Origin: Casuarius casuarius
Lineage: Eukaryota > Chordata > Aves > Casuariiformes > Casuariidae
Length of the DNA stretch: 64,000 bases
Assembly (NCBI GenBank): GCA_003342895.1
Contig: PTFA01000091.1
Span: forward strand, 3,082,057-3,146,056
Reading direction: 5' to 3'
The position numbers were made by a program, and so were the translations under genes. Shown here piece by piece: positions 31,283 to 45,904 of this stretch (positions are counted from its first letter, which is position 1; every line of letters starts with the position of its first letter). Under the pieces are notes generated by a model, which saw only the letters and a program-made list of their open reading frames with translations, had not been told where the DNA came from and did no database searches.

Positions 31283-32044
31283 TCTGACATGAGTTTTTAT
31301 GGGCAAATCTGAATTATTTTGAAAACTACATCATAGTGTACAACATCATTGAAAATTACTAGCTAAGGATAAAACTTAAAGCTACTTGAGTTTAAAACTA
31401 GCTATTAATAGCTGCTATTTCTAATATCAGAAATAATCAAAACTAGTTTTTAACAGTAATTGAACCATTCTTCTAAGCATTAAAATTAATCTATACTAGA
31501 AAGGTGAAATGCTTATGCATTACATTCTGCATATGAATTTCTATGTGGAAATTGTATAGCATGCTTTTAAACACAATATAGATCTACAATCACAGCTGAA
31601 ATCTTAGGGTTTACCTGTTATATTAAATCTAGCAGTGAGTGAAATCTGAGATTTTGGGCCTCAGATACTGAATAGGAGACTTGAATATTCAGGTCAGCTA
31701 AAGGGATGTCTTGGAAGAAGAGGCAGTAAATTAGCGTATATGATACTAGAAGGCTTAGTTTCTAAAATGCTGCCCAGAATGTGCTTTTTGTAATGTTGCT
31801 GACTTATGCACCAAATACAGCAGCAATGGAAGAGAATTCTCCCTCAGAGGTTTCATGGGTGGATGGGTTAAGTGCACTTTAGATGTGAAGTGTAAGTAAA
31901 ATCAGAAATAAAAGAGCTAGGCCAGGGGGAAGAAAAACAAAGTTTGGATTTGCCTCATGGCACAACTTGGTTGAAAAGAGTGGTTAGGAATTACGTGTAG
32001 ATGCTTGACTGCAATTTGCAGGGCTTAAATGAGGGTGAGGTTGT

Positions 32045-32420
32045 AGCCTACAGAGATATAAAGAGGTTGAAGTAACTAGGTTTAATCTGGAGAGAAGACT
32101 TGAGACAAGTCTTCAGTTACGCAGAAGGCTGTAAGCGGGGGGCATGGTTAATAATCTGTTCTCCATATCCATACCAAATGGAACAAGAAATAATGTGTTT
32201 AAATTAGAGGAAAATATCTCTGATAGACATTTTAAAAGTTCCAGCAGTAGAGATAGTTGAGCACTGGAATACATTGTCTTGGGAAGTTGTGGAATCTCCA
32301 TCATTGGAGGCATTTAAGAACAAATATCTGTCAGGAATGACATATGATCCTTCCTTGGGGTAAGAATAGGGCCTGGATGGCCTCTTGAGGTCCCTTCTGG
32401 CTGTTTTCTATGATTGCTAA
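32045..32420 (+). mobile_element. CR1 LINE 3' fragment, sense, older
   Basis: Contains the end of the CR1 ORF2 region (CTGGAGAGAAGACTTGAGAC, AATGGAACAAGAAATAATGT) and the untranslated tail (GAGCACTGGAATACATTGTC, GTTGTGGAATCTCCATCATT, GCCTGGATGGCCTCTTGAGG, TTTTCTATGATT). Many substitutions; not coding. Confidence 0.85.
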
Positions 32421-35400
32421 AGATTAGGGATGCAAGGGGTGAATTGGGACTTGACTGTAGTTAAGACCTGAGTTAGTATCTATCACAGAATAGGGAGTGG
32501 GAGATTTGCTAATGCTAGTTGTTGTTCAGCTTGGGAGGGAACAGGGGAATTTGGGACAGGGCTCTTCATCTTTGGAGTCTATCTGTAAATGTAAGGCTAA
32601 CAAAAAGGTCTTGATACTTTAAACATTCAGATCTCAGGTGACTTTCACTTTTAGGAAGAGAAAAATATCTGTATGGACTCCTGGCATAGTGTGGCCTGCA
32701 CGCTGATGGCCATGCTGTTATGCAGGAAGTGTGAGTCCTGATGCTGACTCTTTGCCATCATTTTTTACACATTTGAACAGCAGAGTGAACAATGCTGTCT
32801 CATCCAAATGATGGGTCCTAGAAAGAGAGTGATTATTTTGCCACTCTGTTGTAAATGATGTCATTAACAAGCAAGGGCAATTACTGCTTTTGGTTACACT
32901 GTCCCATGAAGTTCAATCTTATAGCTGAATATCTGAAAAATATCAGTAAGGAGTATACTACAGTTGGAATTGTTTTCCCTTTGACTTGCATCATGTCAGT
33001 GAGCTGAAGATACAAAGAACAATGGTACTTATGCTTGAATTCTTCAGAAAGCTTTAAAGGGAAGGATTAGGCTCCTATTATTATTGCTGGTTTCAGTAGG
33101 TTTTTTTTGTGCCGGTAATTTGCCATAATTAAAATGCATATCACTTATAAAAGTTGACTATATGACCAAGTTTACCCACCTGTGAATTAACAGAAAAGAG
33201 CTTTCCTCAACTTGACAGTCATTCTAAGCAGGGAAAAGAAAATAGTGAGAATAGTATGTGCCATTTTTTCTAATTCACTTATAAGCCATACTTTAAAATA
33301 GTCAGTTGTAATTAAACATTTGTGTAATCTTCAGATTGTTTTTCTCTATTTGCTGCTGACTACTTGGGCAATAAAAGGAGATACTGAAATACAGAAGGGT
33401 TGTATATCAACTTCACTATTTTATGTTCATCTGGTCTTGATAATCACGTAGCTGTTTAGAACTGCACTAAAATGTTTTGTACTTTTCCTCCTCCTGACTC
33501 GGAATCCTCTAGCACTCTTACAGTTCACTTAGAACTGAAAGGATATTAGTGATGAACTGATCTATACAGAAGGAAGCAAACAGAAAAGCATTGTTAGATC
33601 TATAATACAAGGAACTGAACAAAAAAGCCTTTAAAGTGTGTCAAGTATAGTTCAAGCACACAGGAACAGGAGTGGGCAGTGAAAGAAATTTGATTTTTCA
33701 AGCTGCTAACAGGTAGGTAAGCAATGGAACTAATAACTTTAAAATAATAACTTTAAAAACAAACTGTTAAGTGTAGTTGAGTATTTCTTCAAATTGCACA
33801 TTTTTTAAAGATTAGGAGGTAAACAGTAAAAATCAAAATTTTCTAGCTTGAAGTAAGGTAGGGTCTAATATTCCTGTGTCCCCATGGAAAAGATGAAGTT
33901 GTGCCTATGACGTGTAGACAAGAAGGCTAATGTATTAGTTTTGTAATTAAGTCCTGTAAATTGTGCATAACAGAGCAGTTAACTACTTTAACCAAGCTTT
34001 GGAGGGGGAAGGAGAAAAACCTGTGTGCACTGGGAATGAGGGCATGGAACATATTCCCTAACTCAAACCTGAAAAACCTGGTGTTAGTCTTGGGTTATTT
34101 CCAATGACCCTTTGACTCCCATCTTCCTGCCCCCTGCACAGATTTGGAACTGGTCAGCCATTTCTGTTTTTGGAAGGGAGAGGAGACAGATATAATGAAT
34201 GGCTTTTATTGTGCAATATTTCAAAACCTTTTTGACTGCATTCGGATGGGATGGAAAATGTTCTACCCTGTGCTGCAGCCAAAACAAACAAAACATATTC
34301 CCTAAACCTGGATGTGTGTTTCACTCAAACTGGCGGTAGTTAGAGCTCTACTCTTAAACAAGAATTTAGTTTGACAATTTTTAGGCCTTGTTCAGCTGAA
34401 TATAACAGCCAAAGAAAATACTTGGGAAAAAAAATTAAATAATACGCATATTTACAGCTTGCAGGTGGCATTAATTTTTGCAGTTCATAGTATTTAGTCT
34501 TAAGAATCCCTGTTAGCTGGGCTATACTGTAGGTTTAAAAAAATATTCTTAATTGTCTCCTTTTTTTTCCTCTTTCTTTTTTGAATGAGTTTTTCTTATG
34601 AGAACAGTCACTCTGAAGGAAAATACATTTTATGTAGCTCCCTGATGGGTGATAAATAGTTGTGATTCAAGGCTTTAAAGGTTTTGGGTCTACCAAGAAA
34701 CTGAAAATTCTGCAAACGCAAGACCCAGCAAACCAGCAGAAAAACCTCTTGACAGAAGCCTGCTATGGACCGGCTTCCAGCTCCACTAAAGTGTAGTTTA
34801 AATACCCTCTTTATGGTGCAGGCTTACTGCTGTTTTTTGGCATTGCCAGTCGATTCAGTGAAGACCTTGCACTGTGTAACTCAGATTCATGTGAAGCAAC
34901 ATGTTTTATGGCCTATATTTATTAATAATAATAACTTCTAATTTAGACACCTCTGCCCCAAGGCCTCTGGATACAGTAACAATGAAAAACTAAAACTGTA
35001 AATTATCAAAGTGGCATCATGCCTTTAACCCCCACCAAAAAATCCTTTATTTCTGACAATCCCACCCTCCAAGCAAGAATTGCTTTGAATGATTAAAATA
35101 CAAAACTCTTAATGTTCTTAAGCAGATAAATGAACCTCATTTTTTTTAATCATTATGATGAAATGGTAAAAGATTATAAATGAGATATCTGAAAGTCTGG
35201 AGAGAAGTTTGAAAAACAAATTGTAATTATTCCTGGAAAGCCATATTGGTATAGTAAACTAAACCCCAAACTAGGAATCAGATATTTGGGCTTTTATTTT
35301 CTGCATGGTCTGTCTATAGTCTTGTGCTGTTTCTTGAATCAAGTGTTACTCAGTTTTCTTGCTCTTTTTGTTTTTCATTTATTTGCCAGCACTGTAGCGT

Positions 35401-38400
35401 CAGGGTGAAAAATATGGATCTAATGCCACCATCCATTAAATCAACTGAGTTATACTGAAGACACTTCTGAAGTTGTCCTTTACTCTGTCATAAATAACCT
35501 GCATATGTCAAACAAATGTTTGGACAAACAAATATACTTAGTTCCGTGTTCAGAAGGTCAGTAATGCTGAGTTTTGGTAGTAAATAATAGTCATTAATTA
35601 AAAAAGCAGTAGGGTTGCAAGGGAACTCAAGTTTGAACTGTGATTTGATTATTTTAAGTACCCTCGTCTGTGCAAAATTCTTGAGGAAAAAGTAATTGTA
35701 TGGGTAAAAATATTAATGATGATTAAAAAGGTAATTTTACTCTCCCCTCAAGAAAAAAGTGTGAGTACATGTTATGCAAAGAAAGCTTTGTAAGGTTTAT
35801 AGGAGTAGTTAGTAATGTACATTTAGCTTATCTTAATGCTAAGCATTACATAATATAACCTATGGAATACAAGCCTTTGTAATGGAATGGAATACCAATC
35901 TCACTTAAATATTTGTCTTTTGTATCTCTCCCACTGCTTGCTTCTCACAATAGCTAGAAGCCTCTTGTACATTGCTGAGTTCTCATGCAGCACTGTGCCC
36001 CTCTGCCTCTGGTTTGGAGTGTGGTGCCCTCTGGTCTGCCTCTCTTATCCTGTTTCTGCCTTCCCAATACTTCCTCCTCTTACTTAATGCAACACTTTCC
36101 AGCTCTTGCCAGTCACAAATGCCAAGCTCATTCCCAAAGTGATGATCCGAGAAGGGAAATGAAGCAGTTGGTAGCCCAGAGAATTATGCGTATGCAAGAT
36201 ATCGTGACTTAAGAAGCAAATCAAAGCAGTGCTGCCAGGAACTCTTTCTAATGCCTGGCATACTGCCTCTTAGCAGAGCCTCAAAAACCCTTAGTCACAG
36301 CCAGATCTGTGGTGTTAAGCACCTTGGAGTTGCACATTTGTATAAGGGTTAAAGAAAATGATAAGGCTGTAGGCAGAATTAACTATGCAGTTTCATACTG
36401 ACGCACCAAATAGCTAAAGCCTTAAATTGTTCCTCTCTTATTAGCAAAGAAAACCTCTGCTTCTGGACGTTTCTTTTTTTTCATTCCCCTAAGGATCAGT
36501 AAGGGCTAGGGACTTCAGGTGGTAGTCGAGGAGAAGTCTTAAACTAAATCCTAAAACTTTCTGTTTCCTTATTTTTTAGCCTGCTTTTCTTCTGCTTTCG
36601 ATATCAAATGCAGTGCAACTAGTATGACTGTGCCAAAAGCTGTTTAAACAATATTAAGATGTTTTCTTCAAACTTCTCCCTAGGAAGATACTCTTTTTCG
36701 AGAGGAATGTTTTCCCTGGAGCATTACATCATGAATTGGTTCAGTTCTTGGAGTAAGAAATTGGACCAAATGGTGGAGAAGGTCTCCAGGGGAAACATAC
36801 TTATGTTGTTAAGTATTCCCATCAGAAAGCTTAGAAACCGCTTACATATTACCATTCTGTCCACATTTAGCCTTTCACCTTATTGCAGCTGAACAGAGGG
36901 AAGGGGGGTGGTTAGACTTTTTTAAGGAAATTTGAACCTTCTTTGTTTTTGTCATTACATTTTTCCCCCTTCTTATTGTATCTTGTGAGCTGAACACTGG
37001 TAATGGAATGTCTCATTTTCGACATAAAGGTGTGTTTGTTTTATGTATGTACTGCTAATGAAATCACAATTATGAAAGCTTCTTTGGAAACTCTGAATTT
37101 AGTTTTTGCTTGAGGATTAAAATGAGAGGAACCTCTGAGAAGACCAGAGGATGGAGGGATTTGGGTGGATTTATGGGACAGCAGCCATATGAACAATGTC
37201 TGAGCTGGAACAGTATAGTGTTTCCTCTTGTTTATGAAGTAGTTCCACATCAAAGATGAAGGTGCTTGATATGGTATCCTTTATCAAATGAAAATCTCAG
37301 AACAGTGAGAAATATATTCATTAAATTTAGTAGTGGAGGACAACAGGCTTCTTAAAATATGACATTTTTACTCTGTAGAACTGTTCTTTGAAAGCTGATA
37401 AGCCTGCAATTTCAAAAAGCTCCACGTTCTGTTTTGCAGACAAATCAAAGACCTAAAAGCATATTCAAGATTTAAGTTGGATTAGAAAAGTTTTGAATTG
37501 TTCTTCTTCTTTAGTTCACACAATTACCTTACAGCATGTAAAGTGAATATAGATACTAGTGTAATAAAACTTAAAAGCCAGACATTACCAGAATAATGCA
37601 CTGGACAAACATGCCCCGGGCAGGACACTTTAGTGCTTGGTGAGTGGCTTGAATGGACCATGGAGCTGAATTAGAAAGGAACGTCTTGCAACAAGTCTGA
37701 GTCATGTTCCCATGGGCATTTGAGGAAAGCATGTTCTACTGCCCCACGTTTGTTTGATGGACAAAGAGAGGATTTTTGTCTCTGGAGTCCTCTCTTTGGC
37801 ACCTTCAGTCCTTAGAAAAACATAAAAATGTAATTGAATTTGTTTTTTCCCCACTCAATTTTGTATGATACTCTATAATCATAAGCAGTTGAAGAGAAGG
37901 GCAAGCCTTGGAGAAGCTTTCTCTGTTCTTATTTGAGATCTGCTCTTTCTAAAAGTTTTTGTTTGTTTGTTTTTGGGGTGATTTTTTATTTTAATTGAAA
38001 GCACAGGCAGACTTCCACTGTTCATAACAAAAAAGACTGTTAAGCTGGTCCAGCTGTTGAGGGACTGGCACTAAAATGGATGGCTGGAAATTGACGCAGG
38101 ATTATAAAAGATTTCTGCCAAAACATATTTAAATTATGTAATCATATTAAATACACACTAATTACACTGTGTAAGTTATTGCTAGTTTCAGGTTATGAAA
38201 TCATTCAATAACAGAAATAGTATATAGTAGATAACACAACATTGTAAGAAGAGAGAAACTGTCCTGAAGCATATTGAAATCAATGGAAATACAAAAAGTA
38301 CAAAATAGTGGGTTCTAGATGAGAGCATATAATGGGTATTGCATTATTCCAGTAGGGAAAAACAAATAATCTCATTGTAAGATCAGCAGTTTGACCTAAT

Positions 38401-39689
38401 GTCCAGAACCATGATGCAACCAACTATTTAGATGTTTCATTTCTGCTGTAGAACAAATATAGCAAAGTTGACAACAGGGCCAGCTTTTCACACTGACAAT
38501 TCCCAGTGTTTCTCAAGCCTCTAGGGCAGCAGATGGCATATTTAGTTTGCAAGAGTTAGGCCATCTCCAGAGCAAATGACAAGTCATGTCAGAGTGTGGT
38601 TCCTTTTTTTTTTTTTTTTTTTTTTAAATTGTGGATGCTTCTATGAAAAGAGAGCTCAGTCAGCCCCATAGCTTGATCAGTTATGAGACTGGTCCAGAAT
38701 TTCCCTTAGCAATCCATGCAAGATGGTAGTCCTGCAAATGTTGCCACTGGAAATCACTTGGTTTTGAAGAGCTTGCGTTCTTCATAGTACTTCTAACTAA
38801 AATTATCACCAGTAATGAAGCTGAGACTTTACTGCTGATGCTTTTGCTTTAATTCACAAACTCATTCCAATTTAAAAATCCTCCTTTCCAGCATACCTCC
38901 TTACCATGTCTCCCAGAATCTGTGCGTCAGAAAACACATCTACCTGGAAGTTCTGAACTCTAAGAATATTTAGTAGAATCAATGACCACTTAATCTACCT
39001 GCTGCTATTAACAAAAAGTAAAAAGATATGTTTACTTTTGCTTCCTTTCTCAGCCATTTTTTTCACTGCAGAACAAACTTTTTAAAATTGATTATACCAA
39101 ATGATTTAACAGTATGGCCAAATAGTCCCTGCTTGATTAAGATAGATGGTAGCTGTGTTTGAAGCAATAGTAATTAAGACTCCCATGGCAAGCGGGAAAA
39201 ATAAGAAATGCATCTAATAAGAGCTTATGGGGAAACTCTTAAATTGAAAAGTGTTTTCAAAACCAAAATTCCTTAACACTAGTAACACCTTACATTATTA
39301 AAACTCAAAGGATTATTAAAATCCAAATTATTTTTTACCATGTGTATTATTTATGTTTTTATATTTCAGTATTTGTACATTTTTAATTTTTTAAGTTATC
39401 AAAGACCTAGCAGAAACTTAAGACCTGAATTTTTCAGCACAGGATACTTCCAGTTAAACCACAAGATTGCTTTAAAATGAGATTAACTATTTTAACAAGT
39501 CTTTTTTACCTGATATGTGCACATGACAAAATGTCTGTCACAAAAATGTTACATTTCTACAATGCATCTTCTGTCCTGGGCAGGCACACCTTCTCAAAAT
39601 ACACTCAAAATCAAGACTATGTGATCAAATATTACAAGGATTCCTAGTCCTGAGCTGCTTTTGTTTGTGATGTTCTAGAGCTCTTTTGA

Positions 39690-39815
39690 TATTGGAGAAG
39701 TCATTTCATATTTCGGTGCCTTGGTTTCTATATGTGTAAAATGAGATGTTCTCCACCTTTTGACAGCAGCGGAAAGTATATTTCCAGTCTGCAAAACACT
39801 GTGACACAGCCATTG
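39690..39815 (+). mobile_element. MIR-like SINE relic
   Basis: GGAGAAGTCATTTCATATTT, then GTGCCTTGGTTTCTATATGT and GTAAAATGAGA correspond in order to the conserved MIR core and tail; CAAAACACTGTGACAC matches the later segment. Confidence 0.6.
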
Positions 39816-41373
39816 AAGTATTAGCGTTTTTAACTATTTTTATACCAATTTTATCTGTGTGTACAGAGGTGAAGCAGTTAATATCTGATGGTCAGGAACA
39901 TTAATGTTATTGCTCTTCAGGTGTGACTGACAGAAAAAGCCCAAACGATTTAAAGGTGGCACTGCTTTTAGAAGAGAGGTGGCTTGTTCAGCTTTTTAAA
40001 GTCCTTAAGATAATGTCTTTTATATCTATGATTGATTTATTTGATATTTATGCAGTTGGCAGTGGGATTTGAAATATAACATAAGCACTTCCTGAGATGT
40101 CAGTACTCCAATGTTAGTGGTCTGAACAAGGATGTAATTCATATCTGCAGGTGCTTACTCTGGTATCAAACACTTCAATAACATCATGCCTGTGGAATCC
40201 GGCACTCCCCAGTGTCCCATTTGTATCCTGATATGCCCACGTCTTTCCTATGTGTGTTTTTCTTTCTTAAGGAGCTCTCATTTCCTTCAATAGGATATGT
40301 TTTATTTCATCCTTTTTCCTGCATTTACTCATATTAATGTCACCGCATTCACTGGTAATAGCTCGGCTTGGAAACAACCCGTATATCCCTGAAAACACTG
40401 GGCCTGAAATTTAATGCCTGGGATACTTTATTAAGAAAGAATAGATGTTTAACTGAAGGGAGGCGATCGCTTCTTTTTGGACTCTAATTTGATTTAACTG
40501 GTTTAAAGGTGCATCAAGCATGATCAACCACAGCGTGATGGCCCTCTGCATTGCTCTGTTAGGCAGTGTTTGAGAATGCTTGGCACAAAGTTTTCTGGGG
40601 TTTTTCTGCTTTTTGGCTATGCTGTTGGAAACTGGATGCTGTCAGATGGGGGAATTTAGGCCTCTAAAACAGAAAGACTGTAGACACCTTTTAGGGTTCC
40701 CTCATGAGAATTGCTTTAGAGTGAAGAGAATAGAGGATGGAAGTGAGGTCATAGGCTTTTGCTCATAGGCAAGTTCTGGGAAAGGAATCCAGTGTGGTGG
40801 TTAGATCAGCTGTCATTCTTGGGGCTGTATTCTCAGCCATACAACTGATAGAAAGGGTTGCTTGTACTTTTTACACCACAAAACATTATGTTTTTGTAAC
40901 TTTTTTCTTTCTTCTCTTTCTCTCATTTTGCTCCATTTAGGGCAATGTCAGTTTAGATTATAATATGTTTAAGGGAGGGCAGTCTCTTCACTTGCTTTGC
41001 AAAACACATTTGCGCATTTGATGGGGTCTTAGGATAATGTTCTGTGCAAAGAATTGCTGCTTAGTTACTCTTCTGAAATGGCACTCTCCCTTTTCCAATT
41101 GCTTTGTAGACATCAGTCAGTCTGAATAAGCCCGCTGTTAGCAGGGAAGAAGTATCTTTCATGGAAGGAGATGAGTCTTACACAGAGCTGTTACAGAGCT
41201 GATTACCAAATATGACAGTGACAAGAGGGATCCCATCTCAGAAGCTCCTAAATGCCAGAACAAGATTTTAGTTTAGAGGCCATTTTGAGGAAGCGTTTTT
41301 GATTAAATACTGTAGTGTTCAGTGCATGAAATCTTTTTATTTCCTGTCATTATCTTGGTACAATCACTGGTGC

Positions 41374-41414
<41 letters not shown>

Positions 41415-44400
41415 GATGCCTGTGCTCATCAGCTGTAGTCTTCCCCATCCCTGTAGGATTTCCCTTCCCTGAAAAGCTGAACTTCACAATACTGGTAGAA
41501 ACAGTATTTTTTTCCCAGCTAGGAAGTAGTGCAGCACCAGAGTTTCTAGTTAACAGTGCTCTACTTGGGGAAATTTTACGAGCAGTAATCTGTTTGAACT
41601 CACTTGAGCAAGTTAGTGCTTCATTGCAAACTCTCATAGGTGACTCATCTGGGAAACAGCAATGAACAGAAATGCATTTTGTATTTCTACAGAATGCAGG
41701 GTCTTGCTTGCAACATGAGCTACCCCCTTTACAAGGCATATGATCTGTAAATACACATATTACTGTAATGCCAGCCTAAATTTAATGCTCGTTTGCAGCA
41801 TGAAGCAATATGTGTTACTAATCTTTAGCTAGCAGAATAGCCCCATGTTTACAGTGGAAACAGGCCCACTCATTTTTATTACAGTAGTATTTATATTGCA
41901 GCGTCATATACAATTGTACTGAGGTATTTTTGCATTAGACTGCATATGAACCAGATTGAATTAGAGACAGTCCTTGCCATGTTAGACTGACTTCACCTGA
42001 GACTGTGTGCTTTGTTCTTACATTGCATGTTTTATATACACAGAGGTACAAAGTGTAATTTAGTCCAGGAGAAAAAAAGCACTATAAACAGGCTTGTGGC
42101 CCTATTAGGATTTTATGCCTGTCATTCAACCAACCAGATAGTAACACTCATAGCAGATAAAATGACCATCTTGTTCCAAAAGCACTGGCTGCTACTACTT
42201 GCACTAAAGAGAAGCACTTTACCTTGAGCTGTATGGGAGCTATGACCCAGAAGGTAACTTCTCCAGTTTGATATAATGGAAGACAAGGGTACAGTTATGC
42301 TGAGCCATGTTATGGGTTGGTATGATGAGAATGTCTGTATAAGATCTGAGAAACATAATCTGTTGGGAGTTATAAGATACTTAAAACCTCTCAGATGGGG
42401 AGACTGGAGAGACATACAGTATTCATGTTATTTCGCTCTCACAGTTTATAAATAGCAAAAATGCAATTTCCTGCTTTCAATCAGGGCAGCTGCAAGTCAC
42501 ACTGGCCTGTGGAAACTGGCCAGTTTGATTCACTAAAGCTCAAGTGCCACATGCATCTTACCTGCTTCAGCCAAAACTGAACTTCAGCAAAGCACTTAAT
42601 ATCTCTCTCTATTTCAGCTTTCCTCTCCTCCCCATGCAACTTTTTTTCTTCTACTGTCCAGCCTTAGAAAATAGTTTAGCTTCTGCTACTAGCAGGTGGG
42701 GACAGGGAATACATGACATCAGCCCTACTGTAAAAGGGGAAGAAACAGAACAAAATAAAGAGGAATTAATTTCATTTCCTTTCTTCAGCAGGTGGAAGAA
42801 GTCTGCCTGCCTGAATAAAGTATTTGTTCCCATCCTCCACTCCTTTTAGCCTCTTCTTAGGATTAAAGTTTTTTGCTTTTAACTCTAGCAGGACTTCAGC
42901 TAATCTCACCAGAGGTAAGCAAGCTTTTTTTTTTTTTTTTTAAATAGAGTTTCAAATATCCTAGAGCTTCTAGTTCTGGGAGAGGAAAAGTTTTTCCATA
43001 CACAATTACTTACTGAATGTACTGAAGGGAAGCAAAGAAGTAAGTACAGAAATCAAACTTTCATAGTTGCCAAGGGTATGTACTTCCCCTGTGTTGTGCT
43101 GCATAAAAGCCACACCTCAAAAGAGTAAATCTCTGCAGATAAAATTTTCTTGAAGATTTAGCAGCTACTAGGCATAGAGAAAAAGACTTTGCTAAATCTA
43201 TCTGAAAGGGACAGGCCAGCATGTCCCAGAGAGCAACACACACAAAGGAACATATATGCACACATAGGAATGCATTAACGTAATGATTAAATAACAGTGA
43301 TGAACCCAAAACAGATTTCAAAAATTTGCAACTTTGTAACTCCCCCTTTTGCAATGGAAGTGCCTGTAACTCCAAATATGCTAAAATTTGGAAAGTAAAA
43401 TACCATATTCTCCTTTTCTTCTGCTGGAACTTTGTGGCTATATGGCCCTGTATCTGCTTTGCACAGCTAAAGCCCACCATTTTTACAGAGAAGGGGAAGG
43501 GTAACTGCAGAAGGAAATTTAAGACCCAACAGTTGTGCTGTGAGTTGATGAGTCACCTGTGGAGCAGGCTGAGCTCAGGTGTGTTTAATTACCCCTAGTT
43601 GCACTCTTCTCCTCAGCCCTAGTTCAGGTGACAGTGAGTTTTGCAGAGGGTAAGTTCTCTGAGAGGATTTTCTCCTCAAATTTTCTTTTTATGTTTTTCT
43701 TTCTCTATTTGTGTAACCTAATGTAGTTTTGGTACTTATAAGCAAGAAATGAGAAGCTGTAAGCTTTCTATTGCTGGTGATGCTGTATGGGGGACAAGTT
43801 ATCACCTTGGATCTGGCTCAGAGCAAACCCTGCTTTGTGCCTAGTGAATGGGGTATGGTACTGCTTTATGAAGGAAGCCTTAGTTTTTGGTAACAGTGAT
43901 AATGCTTGGCTTCTTCCCACGATGGTTCTAATCAGTGGATGCTAGAAGTTGTCTGAATTGGTTGGGCTTAGCTTTTTATGAAATTTGTCCCTTGAAGTGA
44001 TCTTCCTGACCAAGTAATGCTTCTAATTGAAAATGGCCCTAACTCTGATAGCTAGATCACCCTTGCCATGGTCTGAGTTTCAGTTGGTTTCACCAACTGC
44101 CTAGGGTTAGTTCCTTCTTAGAAGGTTGTAGAGCAAGTAGGTCCTTTGATTTCTCTGAGAAGTGCACTCTCTGAAGTCTTATTTACTATTCAGTGGAAAA
44201 ACCCCACCAGGAAATGCTCCTGGATACTGTTAACACAGACATGATAATCCACAGTGTGTCTCAGTAGTACCTTGATTTCTCCCCCTTGATTTTGCTTTTG
44301 TTGCAGTCCCTGTCTGTCTTCCCTCAGATTCCCAGCATTTTCTGGAAGCTGTCTCCTTCCAGAGCAACATACTGCATCCACCTTCATGTTCTCCCAAAGT

Positions 44401-45904
44401 TTGGATCTGAGGCCTCATTTCAGTCCTTCTGCAATTAGGAAAGCAGGGTATTTATTTGGTCAGTAAAGGGATAAATCAAACATGAAGTTATGGAGTTGAA
44501 CTTTGAAGGCCTTACGGAGCACGTTTTTGCTTACGTGGCACATGCTGCCTGTAAAGGAACAAAAGGAAAGGCTTGCTTTTGGTTTGGGTATGAGCATGAG
44601 ACCTGAGCAGATAAGACAGCATTACTTACTCTGCACAGTGCTGGGTTTGAGGGGAGCTTGATTCAGGCAGCCATCTTGTCTTTCCATTCCCCCTTTTGTG
44701 CTGCAAGTCACCAGCTGCAAAATGGGTCTTTTGCTTCAGAGAGCAGTTGTTAGACATTTGGGTACTTGCTATTTTGAGGGGGAGAGAAGCAAGCAGATAA
44801 ATACCATGCAAAGAGGAACACTTGTCTTATAAAAAATGCCGTAACCAAACAATTAGATATATCTTGGAACTCAAAATGATGAAATCTGAAGTTGAGTACT
44901 AAGCTGATCTGATATTAGGCAATCGTTAGCTTCAAACATAACCTGTAAACAGCATGCACCTGTCTTTAATTCTCTGCATATGCAGCAGCCAGATACTAAT
45001 AAACAGCAACCACTCTTTGTGAAAAGAGGATGATTTAACTATGTCAATGTACAATATTTATGGAACCTATAAAAGCCTACAAATAGGAAGCAAAGGAGAG
45101 TTGGTGGAGAAGGCTTTATTTCCCATGTAGATTTATGGAGATGCAAACTTAACAGTCCCCAGTGAATCAAGTTCTATGGCCTCAGTGTTGCTCCCATAAC
45201 TGTAGGAAAGGACTTCAGTGGACATTTTGGCTCTTCTCCATGGCCATAGAGAACTCACAAGCACAAGTTTACTTTTCTTCTTTGCAGCACCGAGCCCTGA
45301 GTAAGGTGCAAAGTTGTGTTGCCTTTTTCTTACAATTATTCACTTCTTACTTTTATTTCTCTCTACATCAAAATCTTTTGAATACAAGTTGATAGGCGTT
45401 GTTCCCCTTTAGTTCGTTGTCCTCTAAAGCTGTGTGGCACTGAGGTGTGCAGACGCACTCCTGCAGTTGAATTTTGGCAGGATGGGTCCATTCCCCACCC
45501 CTCCCACCCCAGTTTCTGTTGATGTAGCAACATAGCCTAAAAATGAAACACTAAGTGGAAATGCTAAAGATACAGTTTCTGTCCCTATTGGCTCTCTCTG
45601 GGTACACTTAAAAAGCATAATATGATGCTGTTCAGTGATACCTGTTTTAGCTTAGCTTATAGAACCAGTGTAGCTTTGCTGATATGATACTTTGCCCAGA
45701 CTAATCAGCCTTTCTGCAAAGCAGGATATATTAGCTAGAACAGAGTGTCATGTTAGTGGGACTGAGCTGCTTCCTCTAATAGATCTGTATTTTAGAACTA
45801 GTTCAGGTATACAGTGTTGCATCATGCCACATGGACATAACTTTCATGATACTCAGTTACTTCCCCTTTCTGTGATGCCCTTTTCCCTTTCACCCTTTGC
45901 CTAT
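39816..45904. other. Gene-free interval, part 2
   Basis: No gene recognised. Contains GCGATCGC at 40463-40470 in a CpG-retaining block (about 40330-40560), the ATT microsatellite at 41.4 kb, and a block at 43540-43640 with an AP-1-type TGAGTCA followed by CACCTG. Confidence 0.55.
41380..41414 (+). repeat. (ATT)n microsatellite
   Basis: About eleven uninterrupted TTA units directly after a T run; it reads as poly-Asn on the other strand. Confidence 0.95.

Larger units (their letters stand above)
31100..39689. other. Gene-free interval downstream of CDCA2, part 1
   Basis: AT-rich unique sequence. No exon with paired splice sites and family similarity is seen; open frames of 60-80 codons fit chance at this composition. 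Holds the CTCF-like site at 31269 and the CR1 relic at 32.0-32.4 kb, and a T run at 38604-38625. Confidence 0.6.

Noticed and set aside
40580..40768. 62-codon frame with a hydrophobic start resembling a signal peptide
   Set aside because: Short, isolated, no family match and no splice sites; expected by chance.
41350..41739. 129-codon minus-strand frame with poly-Asn
   Set aside because: The Asn run is the ATT microsatellite and the rest has no similarity or splice support.
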